DNA of 64,000 nt from JANQIO01 sp038746745 (GTDB lineage: Bacteria > Pseudomonadota > Gammaproteobacteria > Pseudomonadales > Halieaceae). The translations under genes were made by a program, and so were the position numbers. The stretch lies in the NCBI GenBank assembly GCA_038746745.1, contig JBCDKJ010000009.1, positions 1 to 64,000 of the forward strand, in the 5' to 3' direction. Every line of letters begins with the position of its first letter. Position 1 is the first letter of the stretch. Below, one piece after another: positions 34,551 through 40,692 of the stretch. The notes beneath the pieces are model-generated. The model was not told the DNA's origin. It worked only from the letters and a program-made list of their open reading frames with translations, and did not search any database.

Positions 34551-34787
34551 TCAACTGTTCACGTTGTAATCGTTGAGCGCATCGATAAGCGCTAATGCAT
34601 TTTGTAGTGCTATATTTGCTGTCGCTTTCTGTGAGGCCTCCCCCTGATTGTTCAGCCCGGCCGCAAGTAGCGCTGCGTGGTTTCTGCTGGCAAATTCTTC
34701 CAGCTTGGTCAGGCCCATGTACTTGCCGCCGGCGTTCGATTCGGCCGGGTACGCTGGACTATGTGCCTTGGTTTCACTGTGAGCCAT
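34551..34787 (-). CDS. small hypothetical phage protein
   Basis: The 78-residue, Ala/Asn-rich, probably helical protein (KATANIALQNALALIDALND) starts at an ATG preceded by GGAGAAGAA. It is the last gene of the accessory module before the head genes; some 200 non-coding bases with the late-promoter-like element follow. Function unknown. Confidence 0.6.
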   Translation of the reverse strand: MAHSETKAHSPAYPAESNAGGKYMGLTKLEEFASRNHAALLAAGLNNQGEASQKATANIALQNALALIDALNDYNVNS

Positions 34788-34796
34788 TTCTTCTCC

Positions 34797-35303
34797 TTAT
34801 GCGCCGTTCCAGCGCGTCATGGGTGTGTCTTTGCGAAGGTAGAGAGGGTGCTTTGGATTCCCGCCCTGGGTGAGACCGAGATGATACAGGTTCGCTTTTA
34901 GATCACGTAGCAGTGCCACGACTTCTACATCGCGATCCTGGTACCCGCCGTGCGCTCCCCAGCAGCAAACAACATCCCAGATGTGCACGTGCTTCATGAT
35001 GTGCTCAATATAGGCATCGCACTCTGGGCCAACAGGATCCGCGGCGGCCTTCATTTCGGCAGGATCTGTCGCGCGGTAGGCAAAGAGGTTGAGCATCACC
35101 AGGCCTGCGTATCCCCAGGATTTTGCAAAGCCTTTGCAGCGTCGAATAGTGGGGTCGTCCTGGCTGGCATCTGCAGTGGACGGGTTCAGTCCAACAAACA
35201 CCACCGTGCCGATACCGCGCCTGGTGTCCCATCCGCGCTCCAGCCAGTAACGATATTGGCCGCAATCGCTGATCGCGGCGCCGTCTGTGTATAGCTTGTG
35301 CAT
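34797..35303 (-). CDS. DUF1643 domain protein
   Basis: The 168-residue protein matches DUF1643: RYWLERGW, GTVVFVGLNPSTADASQDDPTIRRC, GFAKSWGYAGLVMLNLFAYRATDP, VVCCWGAHGGYQDR and LYHLGLTQGGNPKHPLYL. The family is common in phages and bacteria and its biochemistry is not established. The start has GGAGAGATCGG upstream. It follows a DUF5131 radical-SAM-like gene, and the two may act together. Confidence 0.85.
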   Translation of the reverse strand: MHKLYTDGAAISDCGQYRYWLERGWDTRRGIGTVVFVGLNPSTADASQDDPTIRRCKGFAKSWGYAGLVMLNLFAYRATDPAEMKAAADPVGPECDAYIEHIMKHVHIWDVVCCWGAHGGYQDRDVEVVALLRDLKANLYHLGLTQGGNPKHPLYLRKDTPMTRWNGA

Positions 35304-35336
35304 CCGATCTCTCCGGTATTGAAATGAGGCGCAGCT

Positions 35337-36095
35337 TTAGTGATATGCAACCCCCCGAACGGCCGTTCCTGGCCACTGTTTGTGCTCGACACCGTCGATC
35401 AGGCAGCCGCCCTTGTCGCCTGTGTTCCCGCCCCACTGCTTAAACCAGCACGCGACGTTCTGCTGCCGGCATTCCTCCTTGAGCGAGTAGGCCCAGTCCG
35501 GATGCATGGGTCGATAGCCTGGTCCGCTTTCACCGCCGATGATGAGCCAGTGGATCCCTCTGAGGTTTAGCGGCGTGATGCTCTCTAGGAGAGGCTCGGC
35601 GCTGACAAAACGCACTCGCGCCGGCACGCGACGTAGCGCCTCGACGCGAGGCCTACCGTGCTTACAATCTTCGGCAGTCACTCCGAGCCAGACATTGCTG
35701 TAGCCAGCGCCCCAATCTGCCGGCAGTCTGTCCTGGATCAGCGTGGCTCGCTTGGTCAGCAGCTGCCAGTCTAGGAAAGGCGTCGCACGGATAAGGGCCC
35801 ACAGAGCCTCGAGCGCCCCTGGGGGTGCGTTCTTGTCACACCAGTCCATCATGCTGCCGCAGAAAACGCGGTGACGGCGCTTTTCCTTCTGCGCCTGCTT
35901 ATTCCATTTGATGGGCTTGCGCCAGTTGTCCCGGCCGGTGAGTCGCGGATCCACGTGCGGATCCCAATAGTCGCCGCCTGTGCGCTTGTCGAACGCCGCG
36001 GCGTAGCAGTTATCACAGCCGGGTGCGACCGCGGTGCACCCCCACCACGGATTGAACGTGTGATCGGTCCATGAGATGCCGGTAACGTCTGCCAT
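35337..36095 (-). CDS. phage Gp37/Gp68-family protein (DUF5131), radical-SAM-like
   Basis: The 252-residue protein begins with ISWTDHTFNPWWGCTAVAPG and then CDNCYAAAFDKR. The cysteine cluster C-x7-C-x2-C resembles an iron-sulphur site. Further blocks are HRVFCGSMMDW, FLDWQLLTKRA, NVWLGVTAEDCKHGRPRVEAL, RFVSAEPLLE, WLIIGGESGPGYRPM and CWFKQWGG, all typical of DUF5131. The fold is related to radical SAM enzymes; the reaction is unknown. The ATG overlaps the upstream stop (TAATG). Confidence 0.85.
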   Translation of the reverse strand: MADVTGISWTDHTFNPWWGCTAVAPGCDNCYAAAFDKRTGGDYWDPHVDPRLTGRDNWRKPIKWNKQAQKEKRRHRVFCGSMMDWCDKNAPPGALEALWALIRATPFLDWQLLTKRATLIQDRLPADWGAGYSNVWLGVTAEDCKHGRPRVEALRRVPARVRFVSAEPLLESITPLNLRGIHWLIIGGESGPGYRPMHPDWAYSLKEECRQQNVACWFKQWGGNTGDKGGCLIDGVEHKQWPGTAVRGVAYH

Positions 36096-36445
36096 TACTT
36101 TGCTCCTCCGTGTTCTATCTTTCGCAGCTGGCGCCTGGCGTTTCGTAGTCGGGCTTTAGTGAGCCGTTCCTCTTTTTTCAACGCCGCGAGGCCCTTCCTG
36201 GCACTCCTGATTTCGACCTCCATCCAATTCGCACGTTGCGCTATGTTCTCCTCGCGCAGCGCGACCGCTAAGAGCCAATCGAAAGGATCTAGTGTTGCCC
36301 CGCATCGTGTGCAGGTGATCTCTCTCCTCTGCTCGTCTATCTCGATGCTGTAGTGCTTACAGTTCTTGTCGCCGGGGACCAGATGAAATCGGCGGGTAGG
36401 CTCGCGTCTGGCTTGCCCTATCTTTGGTATGTCGTCATTGCTCAT
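36095..36445 (-). CDS. zinc-ribbon plus coiled-coil small protein
   Basis: The 116-residue protein has a possible metal site C-x-H...C-x2-C (CKHYSIEIDEQRREITCTRC) followed by a basic coiled coil (SARKGLAALKKEERLTKARL). ATG at 36445 has GAGGT upstream and avoids overlap with the preceding gene, so it is preferred to a frame from 36520. It could bind nucleic acid; function unknown. Confidence 0.65.
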   Translation of the reverse strand: MSNDDIPKIGQARREPTRRFHLVPGDKNCKHYSIEIDEQRREITCTRCGATLDPFDWLLAVALREENIAQRANWMEVEIRSARKGLAALKKEERLTKARLRNARRQLRKIEHGGAK

Positions 36446-36467
36446 TGATCTCTTACCTCGAGTGCAG

Positions 36468-36671
36468 TCATCGCGGGGTCCGATACCAGTTGCACCTCTC
36501 CCAATAGTCGGCACGCTCACGCAGCTCTACAACAAAGTGCCGCTCCCGCGTCATGTCGGCGTCAGGCACTGCTTCGGTTGCAATATCTATCAGCTCGTCT
36601 AGTCCGTCCGCTGCCGCGCGGAGCCGTTTAATCGCTCTCTCAACTTTTCTTTCTCGGAGGCTCAGAGTCAT
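36468..36671 (-). CDS. small hypothetical helical protein
   Basis: The 67-residue charged helical protein (LRERKVERAIKRLRAAADG) overlaps the stop of the preceding gene (ATGA-type), which supports it as real. No recognised domain. Confidence 0.55.
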   Translation of the reverse strand: MTLSLRERKVERAIKRLRAAADGLDELIDIATEAVPDADMTRERHFVVELRERADYWERCNWYRTPR

Positions 36672-37057
36672 GCCGCTGCACCCTTTTGATCGAGGGGCAG
36701 CAGCAACTGATCCGGCTCTTCCAGTTTTCGGATCAAGCCAAACAAGCGGTCGATTTTCTCTGCGAGCAGTTCGCGCAGATCCTCGTCAGCAACCACGTCT
36801 AGAAGCTCCTGTATTTCCTCTCGGGCCTGCTGTCGCATCAGCGCCATAGGGCCTCTTTCGCCATCAACAGGGACCCCGGTGCCACGACATTGCGGACAAA
36901 CATGCTCTCCCCCAATAAGAAGCGGCCCGCCTGGTTCGTCGCATGAATCTAGATCCCAGATGAAGCCGTCCTCGCAGCAGATGCCATCCTCGTAGTGGGC
37001 GCCGAATGCGAAGCCGGTCCAGCCGCAGCCACCGGTCAGATTTTCCTTTTCCGTCAT
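36668..37057 (-). CDS. cysteine-rich protein with DnaJ-like zinc motifs
   Basis: The 129-residue protein has several Cys pairs in the first 60 residues (GGCGWTGF, DGICCEDGF, CPQCRGTGVPV), the last a DnaJ zinc-finger-like CxxCxGxG. A helical acidic tail follows. It is probably a zinc-binding adaptor. It overlaps both neighbours by four bases in a tight operon of small unknown genes. Confidence 0.6.
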   Translation of the reverse strand: MTEKENLTGGCGWTGFAFGAHYEDGICCEDGFIWDLDSCDEPGGPLLIGGEHVCPQCRGTGVPVDGERGPMALMRQQAREEIQELLDVVADEDLRELLAEKIDRLFGLIRKLEEPDQLLLPLDQKGAAA

Positions 37058-37272
37058 GTCGATACTTCCTCCTGTAGCTGCTGCCTGGCACGTCGCAAGT
37101 TCTCCTTAGCCAGCAGCTGCTGATGATGTGTTGGGCAAAGCGTCAGCCTGCGGCCATCCACCTGCAAGCTCCGAAAGCGTCTCCCGGGTGGCGGCTGGCA
37201 TCGGCACACGGAGCAGCGTTTCGCTTTCAGAATCCACGGGTGCCGCGGCTGTGCCAGGTCCGGATGATTCAT
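37054..37272 (-). CDS. small zinc-finger-like protein
   Basis: The 72-residue protein has CSVCRC and CPTHHQQ, a C-x2-C...C-x2-H arrangement resembling an HNH-type or treble-clef zinc site without the catalytic part, followed by a basic helix. It overlaps its neighbours by four bases. Function unknown. Confidence 0.55.
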   Translation of the reverse strand: MNHPDLAQPRHPWILKAKRCSVCRCQPPPGRRFRSLQVDGRRLTLCPTHHQQLLAKENLRRARQQLQEEVST

Positions 37273-37685
37273 GCCGCGAGCTGCCGCCGTTCCCTGATCT
37301 GCTCGTCCATGAACTCGAGACCCTGCATGTTCTCCATCTCTGCCCGCATCCGACGACGGTAGGTGCGATAAAGCTCACCGGTGATGCGGTAGTAGCAGCG
37401 ATAGAACGCGTTGACCGAGTAGCCCACAAGGTGAGCAATGCTCTTGCCTGGTAGGGCCAGGCCACCCCCTTCCATTCGCTTGTTGTTTATGGAATGGACG
37501 CGCTGGATCCAGGCCTGGTCGTAAAGCTCCTGCCATGACGTTCCTTCGCGGCGCAGCTTCCGTCGCATCGAGGGCGCCGACATGCAGGCCATTGAGGCGG
37601 CCTCGTTGGCGGTCAGCTGTAGCGCTCCATCGCTCTGCAGGATCGCCGCGATGCGTGTCGTTGCCGGTAGTTGGTTTTGGTTCAC
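37269..37685 (-). CDS. stand-alone AraC-type DNA-binding protein
   Basis: The 138-residue protein reads as an AraC/XylS DNA-binding domain with two helix-turn-helix units. The first is NEAASMACMSAPSMRRKLRR then EGTSWQELYDQA; the second is KSIAHLVGYSVNAFYRCYYR then ITGELYRTYRR, matching the usual 'IA..lGYs..saF.R.Fk..tG.tP..yR'. There is no sensor domain, so it is the size of MarA or SoxS. It is unusual in a phage. It may activate late transcription, for example at the repeated elements 30443 and 34376; that is inferred. Confidence 0.65.
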   Translation of the reverse strand: MNQNQLPATTRIAAILQSDGALQLTANEAASMACMSAPSMRRKLRREGTSWQELYDQAWIQRVHSINNKRMEGGGLALPGKSIAHLVGYSVNAFYRCYYRITGELYRTYRRRMRAEMENMQGLEFMDEQIRERRQLAA

Positions 37686-37960
37686 GATTTCCTCCTTGCG
37701 GCCAGGTAGGCCTTAACGTTCTCCTTGAGCGGTGCTGGCACCCCTCGCCATAGCGCCGGCATCTCAGCGACGAGTTTTGCCTGGCTGTGAATGCGCTCCA
37801 TAGAGGCTCTTGCAAGCGTTTTGGCGTATTCCCGCTGCCACTCAGGGACGGCGTCTAAAAACGGCTCTGGATCCTCCTTTCGTATCCATGCCTGTACGGC
37901 ATCCCTCGCAGCCCGCCTTGCGGTCACCATCGTCCGCTCCGTGCGCACGTCGTCGCTCAC
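37682..37960 (-). CDS. small hypothetical protein
   Basis: The 92-residue protein (VTARRAARDAVQAWIRKED, then LWRGVPAPLKENVKAYLAAR) starts at a GTG that overlaps the upstream stop as GTGA. The frame is open much further upstream, but that part is the shadow of the HTH gene. The C-terminal 'VP..lKe.VKaYL..R' suggests a helical nucleic-acid binder; not assigned. Confidence 0.6.
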   Translation of the reverse strand: MSDDVRTERTMVTARRAARDAVQAWIRKEDPEPFLDAVPEWQREYAKTLARASMERIHSQAKLVAEMPALWRGVPAPLKENVKAYLAARRKS

Positions 37961-38217
37961 AATGGCTGCTCCGGCTGTGCCGCGGGCAGGCTCCACCGGG
38001 CAATCTGCACCGGCTCGTCGTAGCGGTTCCGCACAGTCACGCGTTCGGTCTTTATCGGGTAGCCCATCGATCGCAGCTCGCAGACGCGGGCGGGCGCTTC
38101 CAGAATGCCGAGCCTGGCCCAGGCGTCGATGCGCGTGAGCGAGTGGCCCGCCTGCAGGTGCGCCAATAGTCGTGTCTGCTGCGGGTTGAGTTCGGGAATG
38201 AGTCCCTGCTGTTTCAT
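37957..38217 (-). CDS. winged helix-turn-helix protein (HTH_39-like)
   Basis: The 86-residue protein reads NPQQTRLLAHLQAGHSLTRI, DAWARLGILEAPARVCELRS and MGYPIKTERVTVRNRYDEP, then ARWSL. This is the compact phage winged-helix pattern of HTH_39. It is probably a small transcriptional or replication-associated DNA binder. It overlaps both neighbours by four bases. Confidence 0.75.
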   Translation of the reverse strand: MKQQGLIPELNPQQTRLLAHLQAGHSLTRIDAWARLGILEAPARVCELRSMGYPIKTERVTVRNRYDEPVQIARWSLPAAQPEQPL

Positions 38218-38525
38218 GGTGCCGGCCTCGCATAGTGGCGGCCGTTGAGATCCATCGTTGTGATCTGGCCTTTTTTCACCAGCATGAATGCCTGCAGGTA
38301 CGGCTCATCGGTGATGTCCAGCCAGGCGTTCAGTGGATTGATGGGCGTAAAGTCGCGGGCGGCGTTACCTTTGCCGTGGGGGTGCGTCTTGAAGCCGTCG
38401 ATGCAGGCCTTCGCTGCTGCCTCGGCTTCTGCTGCGTGCTCCTGGATGCGCCTGAGCAGCTGCTCCGCTCCGTTGATGTGGTCCCGTGGTGTCGCGGCTG
38501 GCGGCCGCTGATTTGCTCCAAACAT
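38214..38525 (-). CDS. hypothetical phage protein
   Basis: The 103-residue protein has a helical Ala-rich first half (GAEQLLRRIQEHAAEAEAAA) and a second half ending TMDLNGRHYARP. No domain is recognised. It lies in the tight small-gene operon. Confidence 0.55.
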   Translation of the reverse strand: MFGANQRPPAATPRDHINGAEQLLRRIQEHAAEAEAAAKACIDGFKTHPHGKGNAARDFTPINPLNAWLDITDEPYLQAFMLVKKGQITTMDLNGRHYARPAP

Positions 38526-38534
38526 AGCTACCTC

Positions 38535-38885
38535 CTAGCTGTAGGTAATTTCGCCGAAGGCGGCGAGTTGTAAGAAGACGTCGGCGGTTTCTGCGTCGTC
38601 GTTGCCTGTGGTTAGGTCGTTCCAGTGCTTCGGGTAATTCCGCTGCATCAGGTCGAGAGTGCGGGTCAGCCGGTGACGGTTGATGGGGTACCACTTGCTG
38701 TCGAAGTCCTGGACGCTCATATCCTTACTGTTGAGGGCCAGTTCAGTCGCGGGATGGCCGGTTCCGTCGCTTTCAATTGCCTGGATCCAGTATTTGCTGG
38801 CGTCCTCTATCGCATTGGTGAGCAGCACCTCTACTTGCCGCGCCGTGATGACAGTGGTGTGCGGGATGGCGAAGTCCTGGCTCAT
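38535..38885 (-). CDS. hypothetical phage protein
   Basis: The 116-residue protein reads ITARQVEVLLTNAIEDASKY and HRLTRTLDLMQRNYPKHWND, then TADVFLQLAAFGEITY. ATG at 38885 forms an ATGA overlap with the upstream stop and is preferred to a frame from 38903. Similar proteins with 'Pkh..dl..gn.Da.tad.flQ...fGe' patterns occur in other phages without known role. Confidence 0.6.
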   Translation of the reverse strand: MSQDFAIPHTTVITARQVEVLLTNAIEDASKYWIQAIESDGTGHPATELALNSKDMSVQDFDSKWYPINRHRLTRTLDLMQRNYPKHWNDLTTGNDDAETADVFLQLAAFGEITYS

Positions 38886-39097
38886 CGCTTCTGCGCCTCC
38901 CACCGTCCGTCGACGACCGCCTGGAAGTCCTCGGGGAAACTCTGCCGGAAGTTCGCCAGGGTCCGGTCGATGCGATCGATCTCCTGCTGGAATGCGCGTG
39001 CCTCGACGCTGTTAATCGCATGCTGCTGCCGGCACTCGGCGACGAGCTTGTCGGTCAGCGCGTTTTCAATCTGTGCTGCGGTGCTGCGTACTTGCAT
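38882..39097 (-). CDS. small coiled-coil phage protein
   Basis: The 71-residue helical protein (EARAFQQEIDRIDRTLANF) overlaps the next gene by four bases. Function unknown. Confidence 0.5.
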   Translation of the reverse strand: MQVRSTAAQIENALTDKLVAECRQQHAINSVEARAFQQEIDRIDRTLANFRQSFPEDFQAVVDGRWEAQKR

Positions 39098-39133
39098 GTC
39101 TTAGTCCTCGGGGGCCGTAGCCCCCTGCTGTCG

Positions 39134-39334
39134 TTAAAGGCTGGCGGCGGTGACCATCAGCCGGTTGATAAGGATTCGCTCTCGGTCAATGGCTCCGGCC
39201 TCGTCCTCGCTGATCGCGTGGTTCCGGAGCTTCTCGGTCAGGAAGTCGCGGCGCTGCTTTAGCAGCCGGTAAACCGGTGCTTGCTTTACCGCGTTCTTGC
39301 TGGCCAGTGCCTGTGTCGCTTCGAGGAGGTCCAT
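39134..39334 (-). CDS. small hypothetical phage protein
   Basis: The 66-residue charged helical protein (LLKQRRDFLTEKLRNHAISE) lies one base from the next upstream gene. Function unknown. Confidence 0.45.
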   Translation of the reverse strand: MDLLEATQALASKNAVKQAPVYRLLKQRRDFLTEKLRNHAISEDEAGAIDRERILINRLMVTAASL

Positions 39335-39335
39335 C

Positions 39336-39530
39336 TCATCCCTCGGCGCGGTAGGCGCTGACTGCGATGAGCGCCAAGATCGTGGCGGCCATCCCTTCCA
39401 GAAACTCGCCGTGCTGGCGCATGTAGCCCTCGATCTGCTCGGGCGTTTCGAGATGCTCGGGTACCTGCAGATCCTCGTATTGCGGGTGTAGCTGCTCGGC
39501 CAGCTGGTTGAATCGTTGTGCTAATTGCAT
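39336..39530 (-). CDS. small hypothetical phage protein, first gene of the accessory operon
   Basis: The 64-residue protein (MQLAQRFNQLAEQLHPQYED) has a hydrophobic C-terminal helix (GMAATILALIAVSAY). The ATG is preceded by AAGGAGAAGC. A promoter with an ACCGGT operator in its spacer lies about 50 bases upstream, so it probably heads the repressor-controlled leftward operon of small genes. Confidence 0.55.
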   Translation of the reverse strand: MQLAQRFNQLAEQLHPQYEDLQVPEHLETPEQIEGYMRQHGEFLEGMAATILALIAVSAYRAEG

Positions 39531-39550
39531 GCTGCTTCTCCTTGGTTTCG

Positions 39551-39655
39551 TACCGGTAGCTCTGTGGCTACGGTGCTCATAATGGATGTTTTACCGGTTT
39601 ACGTCTACCTTTTACCGGTATATTGGTGTGACAGATGTCGCATTTACCGGTTTTT
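39551..39655 (-). promoter_or_regulatory. operator cluster A and promoter of the accessory operon
   Basis: Four ACCGGT sites occur: TACCGGTA (39551), TTACCGGTTT (39591), TTTACCGGTATAT (39611) and TTTACCGGTTT (39643). A minus-strand promoter TAGACG (39607-39602), 17 bases, CATTAT (39584-39579) has the second site inside its spacer. This is inferred to be the binding region of the prophage repressor. Confidence 0.6.
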
Positions 39656-39669
39656 CGTGAAGCACAGGC

Positions 39670-39695
39670 AAAAAAAAGCCCGCGATTAAGCGGGC
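39670..39695 (-). terminator. rho-independent terminator
   Basis: On the minus strand GCCCGC-TTAATC-GCGGGC is a 6-bp GC stem followed by T8. It ends the transcript of the zinc-ribbon gene 39732-40289, upstream of operator cluster A. Confidence 0.85.
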
Positions 39696-39731
39696 AAGGG
39701 GAGCGCCGGGACTGGCGCACCAAGGAGTCGG

Positions 39732-40289
39732 TTAGAAAGGGATGCGGCCGTCGCTGCCGTCCCAGAGATCGTCGTGCGGGGGGTGCCGCGGCGCTTGAAA
39801 TCCGCAGCTGGTGCAGACGTTCAGGTCGCAGCCGCCCTGCACCTGGATCGGCGCAAAGTCGCCGCCGCACTCCGGGCAGATATCGTCGCCAAGGTCGCCA
39901 GGAAGCATCAGCTGCGGGTCGATATCGTCGTCAAACAACGCACCGTCCAAGTCGTCCGCGCCAAAGCGGTTGAGCTGGCTACCGTCCTGCAGGCGCCGCA
40001 TGGCCGCCCATACCCGCATGCAAGCGTCGTGGTACTCATGGTCCGCGATGCTGTTCTTGAAATTGGTGTAGGTCAGGTGTTGCATAACCTGGTTCTGCAG
40101 CACGCTCGCCAGTCGCGACTTCGTCACCTCGATACGGTATTTGTAGTCCGCGCCGTTCTTTTGCGTGATGGTCTGACCAGGAAATAGCGCCTCGAGATGC
40201 TCTCGCTTACGTGCTCTTACAAGCACCCGGCCGGGTTGGTTTCGGTGCTCTACCGCTGAGATGAATCCGTAGGTGGTGAAGATCCACAT
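39732..40289 (-). CDS. phage protein with C-terminal zinc ribbon
   Basis: The 185-residue protein begins MWIFTTYGFISAVEHRNQPG and VLVRARKREHLEALF, a conserved phage N-terminal domain of unknown role. The C-terminus has a zinc ribbon, CPECGG...CTSCGF. The start at 40289 is chosen for GGAG eight bases upstream; an in-frame ATG at 40337 would include part of operator cluster B. It forms its own transcription unit: operators before it and a terminator after it. Confidence 0.7.
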   Translation of the reverse strand: MWIFTTYGFISAVEHRNQPGRVLVRARKREHLEALFPGQTITQKNGADYKYRIEVTKSRLASVLQNQVMQHLTYTNFKNSIADHEYHDACMRVWAAMRRLQDGSQLNRFGADDLDGALFDDDIDPQLMLPGDLGDDICPECGGDFAPIQVQGGCDLNVCTSCGFQAPRHPPHDDLWDGSDGRIPF

Positions 40290-40340
40290 GGCTTGTCTCC
40301 GCCCGTTGTTGTTATGGTTCGGCGCGGAGTGTAGCACGTT

Positions 40341-40370
40341 TTACCGGAAAACCGGTATATTTTACCGGTC
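40341..40370 (-). promoter_or_regulatory. operator cluster B
   Basis: Three closely packed sites in 30 bases read TTACCGGAA, AACCGGTATAT and TTTACCGGTC. They stand 50-80 bases before the zinc-ribbon gene start, with a possible -10 TACACT just downstream on the minus strand. Same motif as the other operator clusters. Confidence 0.6.
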
Positions 40371-40692
40371 AGGTTTTTATTCTGAGGCCTAGTTCTCGGT
40401 TTAGCTCCTGCAGGGCCGCCGCACGGTCGCCGTCTGGCGCGTCAGCAGGATCTGCGGCCCAGAGCGCCACCTCGCCATCTTCGGCCTCGAGCAGCCACTC
40501 AGTGCCGACGCTGCTGACCCTGCCAGCCAGCATGTGATGGGGGTGGCCGGTGTCTGCAGCCGTCCATCCATGGTCCGCCCAGGCGATACCGCCGCCCGGG
40601 AGATCGAACACATGCGCGGCATAGCGCACGCCGCCATCGGGGAGCGCGATCGCAAGGGTGTTGCCCTCTGCGCTGTATTCGCCTGGTGTCAT
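40369..40692 (-). CDS. small acidic protein overlapping the MuF gene; candidate immunity partner
   Basis: The 107-residue acidic, beta-rich protein (GNTLAIALPDGGVRYAAHVF, then EWLLEAEDGEVALWAADPAD) has no recognised domain. Its ATG overlaps the stop of the giant MuF gene as ATGA, so the two are co-translated. MuF-type polymorphic toxins of temperate phages often have a small immunity gene in just this position. That reading is inferred from position and charge only; a minor head component is the alternative. Confidence 0.55.
   Translation of the reverse strand: MTPGEYSAEGNTLAIALPDGGVRYAAHVFDLPGGGIAWADHGWTAADTGHPHHMLAGRVSSVGTEWLLEAEDGEVALWAADPADAPDGDRAAALQELNRELGLRIKT

Noticed and set aside
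37961..38233. N-terminal extension of the 37682 frame
   Set aside because: The upstream part is the shadow of the HTH_39-like gene; a GTGA overlap gives a natural start at 37960.
39551..40370. CRISPR-like array from the closely spaced ACCGGT repeats
   Set aside because: Repeats are only 6-12 bases, spacing is irregular, no spacers of constant length and no cas genes are present.
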